Positions 7,115 through 15,800 of a stretch of 31,272 nucleotides of DNA are shown here, piece by piece. The notes beneath the pieces are model-generated. The model saw only the letters and a program-made list of their open reading frames with translations, did not search any database and was not told the origin of the DNA. This DNA comes from Clostridiaceae bacterium. GTDB taxonomy: Bacteria; Bacillota; Clostridia; Oscillospirales; Acutalibacteraceae. Both the position numbers and the translations under genes were made by a program. The stretch lies in NCBI GenBank assembly GCA_904501685.1, contig CAJGBX010000001.1, forward strand, positions 1-31,272. The letters are read 5' to 3'. Each line of letters begins with the position of its first letter. Positions within the stretch are counted from its first letter, which is position 1.

Positions 7115-8704
7115 TCAATGCTGACCGACCGAAGCAATATCAAGCACCGTTTGAAGCGATTTATCGTAAACGGTTGATTTTCCGCCTGCGGTAACCGACA
7201 AAAGCTGTACCTCGCCAATAGCACAAACTTTTATATAATCACTGTTTTCATATAAAATATTGCTTGTAAGAATATCATATAAGCAGTATTTTATACTGCC
7301 GTTTTCATTAGAACTCAACACCACGTAACGGTTATCCAAGCATTCACGGGTATAATGATAGTTAAACCAATCGGTTCTTTGTTTGCCGCTGATTGATACA
7401 AAGCAAACCTTTTTATCGGTACTGTTTACCACAACCGCAGTATTTGAAAAACGGTCAACCAAGCCACCGAAGTCACCTAAAGCCTCGATCGACTCACCGG
7501 CCTCATCAAAAATCGTACCGGTACCCGAATAGGTGCAGGTATAAAGACCGCCAACCGATTTATCACTGTCAGGAAACATTCCCGTTTCCTTGCAATGGAA
7601 CGGCTCGCCGGAGTCGGCATAAAAATACTCTTCCTTACCTGTATCTATGTTTGTTTTCTTATAAATAAAGCTCTCGGAATCTATAATATCAACAAAACCC
7701 CGGTCGCAAAAAACAGTTTTGACAACCGTTTTTTCAAAATTAAAAATATCATACTGTCCCGTTGTTTTACAAGCGAAAAGCTCACGCGAGTGATTAAAAT
7801 CAATATCAAAATATTGTGGCTCTAAAAACCATTCACCCTTGTTATTCAAAACTCCGTAAAGTCCCTTTTCGTTGACAACAACTGCCAATCCCTTATAAAA
7901 TTCACCGCAATACAAAAAATTTTCATATACGGTTTTACCCTTATTGTTTATATAATATGCATACTTTTCCTCGATATAGGTCTGCTTTCCTGACTTTTCA
8001 GCGTCCGCATCGGGCGTTCTGCAAACGACGTTTACAGGAGCTAAGCCATCGCTGAATTTACCGATAGTATAGGAATACCGGTTATCCTCTGCCATCCAGC
8101 TTTCAAAGGTAAATTTACGTTTTCCGTCAAAGCCGTAAAATTCCAAATATTTATAGATTTTCTTCCCCGACTTACGTGTACGCTCTAAAATCACACGTTC
8201 GCCGCCGGCTGATTTTACAACACGGTTAGACGGCAGCTTAAATACCCAGCTTCCGTTTGACGCAGCAACCCACCGTTCGCCTGCCGTAGAAATTGAGCCA
8301 TCAGTCCCCTTTATAAGCTCATAAATATATCCACCCTCGTCGGTCGGATGCTTAATAATATTATCGTAAACTGCATCTACAACAACAGCTCCCTTCAGAT
8401 CACACAAGCCGTAAAGGGGATTTTGCAGCAGCTTATTACTCTCCTCTTCTATTGATTTATAGATATTATAGCCGCCGACAAACGGTACAAGCTCACCGTA
8501 AGAATCTGAGGCAGTAAGTGTATCGACATACTCATTACTTACGCGGTTATGTACGGCAGTATCAGCCGTAATTTCAACCGCAGGTGTTTTTCTTAAGGCG
8601 AAAAACGGTGCTGAATCAGCATTCTTTTCATTCTCCCTACAGCCGGCCGTTACGATAACGGTTAAGACTGCCAAGCATAAGCAAGCATACTTTAAAGGCT
8701 TCAT
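7115..8704 (-). CDS. WG-repeat-like surface lipoprotein
   Basis: A 529-aa secreted lipoprotein. MKPLKYACLCLAVLTVIVTAGC is a signal peptide with lipobox cysteine C22. ATG at 8704 has AAGGAG nine bases upstream; a start at 8725 would put seven extra residues before the signal. The mature chain is rich in Tyr, Gly and Asp and contains degenerate WG/KWG-type repeats such as YGLCDLKGAVVVDAVYDNI and YGVLNNKGEWFLEPQYFDI, suggesting a beta-propeller-like or stacked-strand domain. WG-repeat proteins have no single known function; many are cell-surface. It is probably co-transcribed with the PstS-like lipoprotein from the promoter at 8734-8762, so the two may act together on the outer face of the membrane. 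Confidence 0.8.
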   Translation of the reverse strand: MKPLKYACLCLAVLTVIVTAGCRENEKNADSAPFFALRKTPAVEITADTAVHNRVSNEYVDTLTASDSYGELVPFVGGYNIYKSIEEESNKLLQNPLYGLCDLKGAVVVDAVYDNIIKHPTDEGGYIYELIKGTDGSISTAGERWVAASNGSWVFKLPSNRVVKSAGGERVILERTRKSGKKIYKYLEFYGFDGKRKFTFESWMAEDNRYSYTIGKFSDGLAPVNVVCRTPDADAEKSGKQTYIEEKYAYYINNKGKTVYENFLYCGEFYKGLAVVVNEKGLYGVLNNKGEWFLEPQYFDIDFNHSRELFACKTTGQYDIFNFEKTVVKTVFCDRGFVDIIDSESFIYKKTNIDTGKEEYFYADSGEPFHCKETGMFPDSDKSVGGLYTCTYSGTGTIFDEAGESIEALGDFGGLVDRFSNTAVVVNSTDKKVCFVSISGKQRTDWFNYHYTRECLDNRYVVLSSNENGSIKYCLYDILTSNILYENSDYIKVCAIGEVQLLSVTAGGKSTVYDKSLQTVLDIASVGQH

Positions 8705-8733
8705 TACAAAACTCCTTAAAAACATATATATTT

Positions 8734-8762
8734 ATTGTACCACCAAAGAAATCATTTCGCAA
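8734..8762 (-). promoter_or_regulatory. Promoter of the lipoprotein pair
   Basis: Minus strand TTGCGA (8762-8757), 17-bp spacer, TACAAT (8739-8734), 30 bases before the ATG at 8704. Upstream lies an inverted repeat ATACTAC (8776-8782) / GTAGTAT (8801-8807) with an 18-bp spacer, which could be a regulator site shared with the divergent promoter. No TTAACA Pho repeat is present here. Confidence 0.65.
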
Positions 8763-8825
8763 CGTAAAAGATTAAATACTACAAAATTTTAATCGATTTA
8801 GTAGTATATTTTGGCAAAAAGCCAA

Positions 8826-8854
8826 TTGACTATTGCTTTTCGGTAACATATAAT
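8826..8854 (+). promoter_or_regulatory. Sigma-A promoter of the small acidic protein gene
   Basis: TTGACT (8826-8831), 17-bp spacer, TATAAT (8849-8854), then AAAGGAG at 8872-8878 and ATG at 8887. Directly upstream, TTGGC-AAAAA-GCCAA (8811-8825) is an inverted repeat abutting the -35, a candidate operator. Confidence 0.85.
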
Positions 8855-8886
8855 ATACTTGAAATTTAAAGAAAGGAGTAACGAAT

Positions 8887-9168
8887 ATGGAAAGATTTCT
8901 TGTAATGCACAATATTGATATGGCTGATTTTATCCAGACCTTAGATGAATGCAAGGGTGATGTCTTTTTGGAGACTAACGAGGGTGATGTCTTAAATCTT
9001 AAATCAAAGCTTTGCCAGATGATAGGTGTTGCCAATATTATGAAGGGCGCAGTTATTAAAGAAGCGGCTCTTCGCTGCTCCAATCCCGAGGATGAAAGCT
9101 TACTTTTCAGATTCAACCTTTATAAAGAAGTTCCCGGAAAGTCTGATGAAGACGAAGAGGATGAATAA
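8887..9168 (+). CDS. Small acidic protein, possibly HPr-like fold; function unknown
   Basis: A 93-aa cytoplasmic protein with no signal peptide or membrane segment. It has its own consensus promoter, ribosome binding site AAAGGAG and a terminator, so it is a genuine single-gene unit. The chain alternates short strands and helices: MERFLVMHNIDMADFIQTLD, then DVFLETNEGDVLNLKSKLCQMIGV, then a region ending in FRFNLYKE. This resembles the layout of Firmicute HPr-like small proteins, but no catalytic HPr histidine motif is visible, so that is only a fold guess. The tail KSDEDEEDE is strongly acidic. It is divergent from the lipoprotein pair, with two inverted repeats between them that may bind a regulator. 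I do not recognise a specific family. Confidence 0.8.
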   Translation: MERFLVMHNIDMADFIQTLDECKGDVFLETNEGDVLNLKSKLCQMIGVANIMKGAVIKEAALRCSNPEDESLLFRFNLYKEVPGKSDEDEEDE

Positions 9169-9181
9169 GCAATAATGTAAA

Positions 9182-9212
9182 AAACCGACCGGGTTTATGC
9201 TCGGTCGGTTTG
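9182..9212 (+). terminator. Terminator of the small acidic protein gene
   Basis: AACCGACCG and CGGTCGGTT form a 9-bp GC-rich stem with a ~10-nt loop just after the stop codon, followed by TGGTTTTAATATT. Confidence 0.7.
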
Positions 9213-9241
9213 GTTTTAATATTGTCTGTGACAAAATTTTA

Positions 9242-9275
9242 CAAACCTCTCGGCAAAAGCCGAGAGGTTTGCTTT
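9242..9275. terminator. Terminator downstream of phoR (bidirectional)
   Basis: AAACCTCTCGGC-AAAA-GCCGAGAGGTTT is a perfect 12-bp stem, followed on the plus strand by GCTTTTTA and on the minus strand by GTAAAATTTTG. It lies directly after the phoR stop (9276) and back to back with the terminator of the converging small gene. Confidence 0.85.
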
Positions 9276-10316
9276 TTAAAACACTATTCTTACGGTAGTT
9301 CCAACGTTTACTTCACTTTCAACCGAAACCGATGCACCAAGGTATTTTACACCATGTTTTACAATGGAAAGACCTAAACCCGTTCCGCCGATTTCCTTGG
9401 AATGGCTTTTATCAACGCGGTAAAAGCGTTCAAATATATGCTCCATATCATCCTTTGGGATTCCTATACCCGTATCACTCACAGTCACCTCAACGCCGTC
9501 AACACGCTGACTCACGTCAACCGTAACCCTACCGCCATATTTATTATACTTAACAGCATTATCACAAATGTTGAATAGTATTTCCTCAACAACAAGCTCG
9601 GCCGCCGTGATATAGTTGCTGCTTCCTGTAAGCTTTATTGTAACATTCTTTTCCTTTGCCGCCATTTCCAAATGAGACAAAACACCCTCGCACATATTGT
9701 AAAGGTCAAATTTTTCAACATTAACCTTAACATCGTTGCCGTCAAGCTGAGATAATTTTATAATATCACCGACAAGCGTAATAAGTCGTTGTGATTCATC
9801 ATAAATCTTACCGGCAAAGCGTTTAACATCCTCATCCTTGGCAATTCCGGTTTTTATAAGCTCAGCATAGCCTGAAATTGAGGTCAAAGGAGTCTTAAGC
9901 TCGTGTGAAACGTTAGCAGTAAAATCTCTTCGCATAGCGTCTTGATTTGCGTGCTCATTTCTCATATCGGTCAATTGCTTGGCAATTTGCCTGTTCTGTA
10001 CCTCAATACGCTCAGCCAACGGAGACAGTTCACGGTATACCGAGGTGCTTTTCGGGTCCTCTAAATTGAGCTTATTTATCGGCTCGGTTATCGACTTTGA
10101 AGCTCTGTAGGCAAGCAATGCCGAAATTCCCGTTTGAGCTGTAAGCATTACAACTGTTGCAATGAAAACGTCCATTAGAAGTTCCGCCTCGTTATAAGAG
10201 GAGCGATTATTGTAAAACTCATACATTATTCCAAACAGTATTACAACCGCAAACACAGACATAAGTGCCGAAATCAGCACAATGTATTTAAAAATTTTTC
10301 CCTTTAAGCTTTTCAC
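9276..10316 (-). CDS. phoR: Membrane sensor histidine kinase, PhoR-type
   Basis: The partner of the response regulator directly upstream. It has two membrane helices at about 11-31 and 48-70 with only a ~16-residue outside loop, then a HAMP-like linker, a HisKA dimerisation helix FTANVSHELKTPLTSISGY with phospho-acceptor H138, and an ATPase domain with N-box ICDNAVKYN (about N253), DTGIGIP at 281 and GGTGLGLSIVKH at 310. The loop is far too small for a classical sensory domain, so phosphate status is probably sensed through partners, as in Pst/PhoU systems. Translation begins at a GTG directly after the TAA of phoB, with AGGGG seven bases upstream inside the end of phoB, so the genes are tightly coupled. 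The PhoR assignment rests on the regulator type and the Pho box upstream. Confidence 0.88.
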   Translation of the reverse strand: MKSLKGKIFKYIVLISALMSVFAVVILFGIMYEFYNNRSSYNEAELLMDVFIATVVMLTAQTGISALLAYRASKSITEPINKLNLEDPKSTSVYRELSPLAERIEVQNRQIAKQLTDMRNEHANQDAMRRDFTANVSHELKTPLTSISGYAELIKTGIAKDEDVKRFAGKIYDESQRLITLVGDIIKLSQLDGNDVKVNVEKFDLYNMCEGVLSHLEMAAKEKNVTIKLTGSSNYITAAELVVEEILFNICDNAVKYNKYGGRVTVDVSQRVDGVEVTVSDTGIGIPKDDMEHIFERFYRVDKSHSKEIGGTGLGLSIVKHGVKYLGASVSVESEVNVGTTVRIVF

Positions 10317-10991
10317 TTAATTACCCCTGGCTATTTTATAGCCTACTCCTCTTACAGTTTCAATAATATCACCGGCATCACCCAGCTTTTGGCGCAGTGT
10401 TCTTATATGTACATCAACGGTACGGCTTTCCCCGTCAAAGGAATAACCCCAAATACTGTTTAATATTCGGTCACGAGTCAGCACAACATTACTGTTTTCA
10501 AGCAGCATACACAGCATTTCAAATTCCTTTAAGGTTAAGGTTACCGCATTCCCGTCCACGGTCACTATATGCTTTTCAGGACAAACATAAAGCCTGCCAA
10601 CCGAATACTCGGGTATGTTAAGCTTGACTTGGCTTGAGCGAAGCCTTGCCTTAACTCGGGCAACAAGCTCCATCATACCGAACGGCTTGGCAATATAGTC
10701 ATCCGCACCTAATTCAAAGCCCTTCACCTTATCAATTTCGGAAGCCTTTGCCGTTAACATAATTATCGGGATATTTACGGTATCTTTATTGGATTTAAGG
10801 TGTGACAAAACACTCAACCCGTCCTCCTCAGGCAGCATTATGTCAAGCAGTACCAACTCCGGCATTTCATTTTCCATTGCCTTATAAAATGCCGACGGTC
10901 GGTCAAAACCGACAGCCTCAAATCCGGTGCTTAGCAAGGTATAAACAACCAGCTCGCGGATATTATCATCATCCTCAACAAGATAAATCAC
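10317..10991 (-). CDS. phoB: OmpR/PhoB-family response regulator, probable PhoB/PhoP
   Basis: A 224-aa transcription factor: receiver domain (1-115) with acidic pocket VEDDD, phospho-acceptor D50 in LVLLDIMLPEEDG, switch T80 and K102 in ADDYIAKPFG; then a winged-helix DNA-binding domain with LTLKEFEMLCMLLENSNVVLTRDRIL and SRTVDVHIRTLRQKLGD. It starts with GTG at 10991, preceded by AGGTGGG. The promoter upstream carries a TTAACA-N5-TTAAAG direct repeat of the kind bound by PhoP in Bacillus, nearly identical to the one at the Na/Pi transporter in this window. This supports a phosphate regulator that controls its own gene. Sister families (ResD, YycF-like) have the same domains, but the Pho boxes favour PhoB/PhoP. 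Confidence 0.88.
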   Translation of the reverse strand: MIYLVEDDDNIRELVVYTLLSTGFEAVGFDRPSAFYKAMENEMPELVLLDIMLPEEDGLSVLSHLKSNKDTVNIPIIMLTAKASEIDKVKGFELGADDYIAKPFGMMELVARVKARLRSSQVKLNIPEYSVGRLYVCPEKHIVTVDGNAVTLTLKEFEMLCMLLENSNVVLTRDRILNSIWGYSFDGESRTVDVHIRTLRQKLGDAGDIIETVRGVGYKIARGN

Positions 10992-11023
10992 ATTTTATCC
11001 CACCTTTACAATTATCTGACTTT

Positions 11024-11052
11024 ATTATACATCATTTAAAAAATATTAAAAG
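11024..11052 (-). promoter_or_regulatory. phoB promoter, activator-dependent
   Basis: A perfect -10 TATAAT (11029-11024) lies 32 bases before the GTG start. The -35 position 17 bp upstream reads CTTTTA, far from consensus, which fits a promoter that needs an activator bound just upstream. Confidence 0.6.
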
Positions 11053-11060
11053 TGTTTTTT

Positions 11061-11077
11061 CTTTAAATCTATGTTAA
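11061..11077 (-). promoter_or_regulatory. Pho box upstream of phoB
   Basis: Minus strand TTAACA-TAGAT-TTAAAG, two 6-bp repeats with 5-bp spacing (11-bp period), ending 9 bp upstream of the -35. The PhoP consensus repeat in Firmicutes is TTAACA-like with the same spacing. The 17-bp string ATTTAACATAGATTTAA also occurs at the Na/Pi promoter. Confidence 0.7.
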
Positions 11078-11100
11078 ATCTCCAAAAAATAAAACCTATA

Positions 11101-11161
11101 ACAAGACAATTACAAAACCCGACAAGAGACAACAAGCCTTTTGCCGGGTTAATTGTTTTGT
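11101..11161 (-). terminator. Likely terminator after fhs (end of purine operon)
   Basis: AACCCG (11150-11145) pairs with CGGGTT (11121-11116), with an outer ACAATTA/TAATTGT match around it. The stem is imperfect with a long loop and is followed by TTTTGTAATTGTCTTG on the minus strand. Its position right after fhs supports the call, but the structure is weaker than the other terminators here. Confidence 0.5.
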
Positions 11162-11176
11162 TATACTAATGCTAAA

Positions 11177-12847
11177 TTAGAACAAGCCGATAATTTTGCC
11201 GTCTGAGGTAACGTCGATATTCTCTGCGGCAGGAACCTTCGGAAGTCCCGGCATAGTCATAATATCACCGGTAAGCACAACCACAAAGCCTGCACCGGCC
11301 GAAACCTTAACGTTTTTAATGGTAACCTCAAAATTTTCAGGCGCACCAAGCTTGGTCTGGTCATCCGAGAAGGAATACTGAGTTTTAGCCATACAAACAG
11401 GGCACTTATCAAAGCCAAGTGCAGTCAAGGTTGCAATCTGCTTTTTAGCGGCAGGTAAAACCTTAATTCCGTTACCGCCGTAAACCTTTTTGACTATAGC
11501 TTCTATCTTTTCCTCGATAGTACCGTCTAATTCATAGGAATATGTGAAATCTCCCTTTTCTTCATCGCATAGACGGACAACCTCACGAGCCAGCTCTTCA
11601 CCGCCCTTACCGCCTTCTGCCCAAACATTGGAAAGAACTACATTAACTCCCAATTCCTTACACTTTTTGATTATAAGGTCGATTTCCGAATCGGTATCGG
11701 TCGGGAAACGGTTAACTGCAACAACCGACGGCAGCTTGTAAACATTCTTAATGTTAGAAACGTGACGAAGCAAATTAGGAATACCCTTTTCGAGTGCTTC
11801 AAGGTTTTCACTGCCTAATTCGGTTTTAGCCAATCCGCCATGCATTTTAAGAGCTCTTACAGTTGCGACAATTACAACTGCCGACGGAGTCAAGCCTGCC
11901 ATACGGCACTTAATATCAAGGAACTTTTCGGCACCTAAATCTGCACCAAAGCCTGCCTCGGTAATAGCGTAATCACCGAGCTTCATTGCAAGTCTTGTAG
12001 CCATAACCGAGTTACAGCCGTGTGCAATATTTGCAAACGGTCCACCGTGAACAAACGCCGGTGTACCCTCCAAGGTTTGAACAAGGTTAGGCTTAATGGC
12101 ATCCTTAAGCAAAGCCGTCATAGCACCGACCGCCTTTAAATCACCGGCGGTAACCGGCTTTTCGTCATAGGTGTAGCCTACGATTATTTTAGAAAGACGC
12201 TCTTTTAAATCATCAATTGAGGATGAAAGGCAAAATACCGCCATAATTTCACTTGCAACGGTAATATCATATCCGTCCTCACGAGGAGTTCCGTTTACCC
12301 TGCCGCCTAAACCGTCGGTAACAAACCTCAGCTGACGGTCGTTCATATCAACACAACGCTTCCAAGTGATTCTGCGAGGGTCGATATTAAGCTTATTGCC
12401 CTGATAAATGTGGTTATCAAGCATTGCGGCCAAAAGGTTATTTGCCGCACCGATAGCGTGGAAGTCACCTGTGAAATGCAGATTGATATCCTCCATAGGT
12501 ACAACCTGAGCATATCCGCCGCCTGCAGCACCGCCCTTAACACCGAAAACCGGTCCCAAGGAAGGCTCTCTGAGTGCTACCATAACGTTTTTGCCGATAC
12601 GCTTCATTCCGTCGGCAAGACCTATGGTAGTAGTAGTTTTACCCTCACCTGCAGGTGTTGGCGTAATGGCGGTAACAAGAATAAGCTTTCCGTCCTTTTT
12701 ATCGGTTTTATCAAGTAAGGACAAATCAATCTTAGCCTTATATTTACCGTACTGCTCCAAGTATTCATCAGAGATGCCGGCTGAAGCGGCAATCTCGGTT
12801 ATGGGTTTCATTTCGACAGACTGTGCAATTTCAATATCTGTTTTCAT
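11177..12847 (-). CDS. fhs: Formate--tetrahydrofolate ligase
   Basis: Joins formate to THF with ATP, giving 10-formyl-THF. Length 556 aa is normal for the family. The nucleotide motif [19 protein letters not shown] lies at about 62, followed by [23 protein letters not shown] and [18 protein letters not shown], all strongly conserved in Fhs. The end block [18 protein letters not shown] is also typical. ATG at 12847 has AAGGGTG upstream. It lies 17 nt after purL in the same direction with no promoter of its own, so it is read as the last gene of the purine operon. That places supply of the formyl donor under the same ZTP-responsive leader as the two enzymes that consume it, PurN and AICAR transformylase. 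Confidence 0.97.
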   Translation of the reverse strand: MKTDIEIAQSVEMKPITEIAASAGISDEYLEQYGKYKAKIDLSLLDKTDKKDGKLILVTAITPTPAGEGKTTTTIGLADGMKRIGKNVMVALREPSLGPVFGVKGGAAGGGYAQVVPMEDINLHFTGDFHAIGAANNLLAAMLDNHIYQGNKLNIDPRRITWKRCVDMNDRQLRFVTDGLGGRVNGTPREDGYDITVASEIMAVFCLSSSIDDLKERLSKIIVGYTYDEKPVTAGDLKAVGAMTALLKDAIKPNLVQTLEGTPAFVHGGPFANIAHGCNSVMATRLAMKLGDYAITEAGFGADLGAEKFLDIKCRMAGLTPSAVVIVATVRALKMHGGLAKTELGSENLEALEKGIPNLLRHVSNIKNVYKLPSVVAVNRFPTDTDSEIDLIIKKCKELGVNVVLSNVWAEGGKGGEELAREVVRLCDEEKGDFTYSYELDGTIEEKIEAIVKKVYGGNGIKVLPAAKKQIATLTALGFDKCPVCMAKTQYSFSDDQTKLGAPENFEVTIKNVKVSAGAGFVVVLTGDIMTMPGLPKVPAAENIDVTSDGKIIGLF

Positions 12848-12864
12848 TTTCTAACACCCTTCTA

Positions 12865-15800
12865 TTACTTAAAATATTTAACTGCGGAACGGAACATACC
12901 GATTTCGTAGTTGCCAATAACGTTATTGTAAAGTCCATTACCGATACGCTCTGAATGGCCCATTTTACCGAATACACGTCCATCAGGTGAAGTAATACCC
13001 TCAATCGCAAAGGCCGAATTATTGGGGTTAAATCGAATATCGGCAGTAACGTTACCCTCTAAATCAACATACTGAGTTGCAATCTGACCGTTTTCGGCAA
13101 GCTTACGAACCAACTCATCCGATGCCAAGAATCGACCCTCACCGTGGGAAATCGGCACATTATAGATATCGCCGACCCTGGTTTCAGCCAACCACGGCGA
13201 CTTATTAGAAGCAATTCTTGTTCGGACAATTCTCGACTGATGGCGGCCAATAGTGTTATAGGTCAGGGTCGGACAGCTTTCGTCAGTATCAATAATCTTA
13301 CCATAAGGCACGAGACCTAATTTGATAATTGCCTGGAAGCCGTTGCAAATACCTGCCATAAGACCGTCTCTGGTGTCAAGCAAATCAGCAACCTCACTCT
13401 TAATTGCGGCATTACGGAAGAAAGCGGTAATGAATTTACCCGAGCCGTCCGGCTCATCACCGCCCGAGAAGCCGCCGGGGATGAAGATGATTTGAGAATT
13501 TTTGATAGCGTTAGCCATTTTTTCAACCGAACGTGCGATTCCGTCAGCCGACAGGTTATTGATTACAATAATCTCAGCTTCTGCACCGGCATCGTTGAAG
13601 GCCTTGGCACTGTCATACTCACAGTTGGTACCGGGGAATACCGGAATAACAACGTGAGGCTTTGCACATTTAATCGCAGGTGCCACACGTGAGGCAGCCT
13701 CGTAATTAAAGGTTTCCAATTTGCCGTGCTTCTGCTCAATATTACAGGGGAATACCGGTTCAAGCTTATCCTCGTAAATCTTAAGCAGGTCGGCAATTTT
13801 AAGGTCATCCTCACCAAAGGTTATATTACCATCAGCTGTAGTTTCACCAAGTAAGGTGCAGCAATCACACTTACAACCGCAATCCTCGGTCATCTCAAGG
13901 ATAAATGCACCGTAATTATAGCCGAAAATCTCTTCCAAGGTGACATTATCAGCAAATTTGAATCCGATATCATTACCGAAGGACATTTTCATAATACCCT
14001 CGGCAATACCTCCGCCGATAGGAGTCCAAACGGCAACCGCCTTTTTAGAGGTAATGAGCTTATATACCTTATTATAAATATCAAGCAACGAAGCAGTTAC
14101 CGGCAAGCCGTTTTTATCATACTGTGGCTTTACCAAGTAAACCTTATGTCCTGCCTCTTTGAATTCAGGTGAAACAACATCGTTTACGTCACCTACTGTT
14201 ACAGCAAAGGAGCAAAGTGTCGGCGGAACATCCAAATCCTCAAAGGTACCGCTCATTGAGTCCTTGCCTCCGATTGATGCAATACCCAGCTCCTTTTGAG
14301 CCTTAAATGCACCGAGCAAAGCCGACAACGGCTTGCCCCAACGCTTCGGTTCGGTATTAGGACGCTCAAAATACTCCTGGAAGGTCAAATAAACCTCTTC
14401 AAATGAAGCACCGGCCGAAATAAGCTTTGAAACCGACTCTATAACGGCCAAATATGCACCGTGGTAGGGCGATTTTTCCATTACAAACGGGTTATAACCC
14501 CAAGCCATAAAGGAACAGGTATCGGTATGCTTTTTCTCAACCGAAACCTTATTAACCATACACTGCGAGGGTGTAAGCTGATTCTTACCGCCAAACGGCA
14601 TCATAACCGTACCGGCACCGATAGTCGAGTCAAAACGTTCAGACAGACCACGCTTTGAGCAGATATTAAGGTCACCTGCCAAATCAAGCATACCCTTTTT
14701 AAAACAGCAGGGTGTGGTTTTGGTATAATCTGCGGGTGCTAAAGGAGTAATATTGATGTGTTTTTCAGCACCGTTAGAGTTCAAGAATTCACGCGACAAA
14801 TCAACAATTGTTTTGCCGTTCCAATGCATTTTAAGTCTCGGCTCTGCAGTTACCCTTGCTACAACAGTAGCCTCAAGGTTTTCGGATTTTGCCAATTCGC
14901 AGAAGCGTTCAACATCCTTAGGCTCAACAACAACCGCCATTCTTTCCTGAGATTCGGAAATCGCAATTTCAGTACCGTCAAGACCATCATACTTCTTGGG
15001 AACTGCGTTAAGGTCGATAGTAAGACCGTCGGCCAATTCACCGATAGCAACCGAAACACCGCCTGCACCAAAGTCGTTACATCTCTTAATCAAACGTGAT
15101 GCTTCAGGATTGCGGAACAGTCTCTGCAGTTTTCTTTCCTCAGGGGCGTTACCCTTTTGAACCTCGGAACCGCAGGTTTCAATAGAGCTCAAGGTGTGCG
15201 ACTTAGAAGATCCTGTAGCACCGCCGCAACCGTCACGTCCGGTACGACCGCCAAGTAGAATAACTACATCATCAGGGTCGGGTACTTCACGGCGAACATT
15301 CTCTTCAGGAGCGGCAGCAATAACCGCACCGATTTCCATACGCTTTGCGGCATAGCCGGGATGATAAATCTCGTCAACCTGACCGGTAGCAAGGCCGATT
15401 TGGTTACCGTAAGAGGAATAACCTGCAGCAGCAGTGGTGACGATTTTCTTTTGCGGCAGTTTTCCTGCCATTGTTTCATTAACCGGTTTTAACGGGTCAG
15501 CCGCACCGGTAACACGCATTGCCGAATAAACATAAGAACGTCCCGAAAGCGGGTCACGAATAGCACCGCCGATACAGGTAGCAGCACCGCCAAACGGCTC
15601 AATTTCGGTAGGATGGTTATGAGTTTCGTTCTTAAACAAAAGCAACCATTTCTCAATACCCTCTTCGGTTTTGACATCAATCTTAACTGTGCAGGCATTG
15701 ATTTCTTCCGACTCATCCAGTTTCGGCAACATACCGCGTTTTTTAAGCAAACGTGTACCGATTGTTGCAATATCCATTAAATTAATAGGCTTAGTACGGT

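Noticed and set aside
8705..8886. Pho box for the PstS-like lipoprotein operon
   Set aside because: Looked for TTAACA-type direct repeats upstream of the promoter at 8734-8762 and found none with the 11-bp period seen at phoB and the Na/Pi gene.
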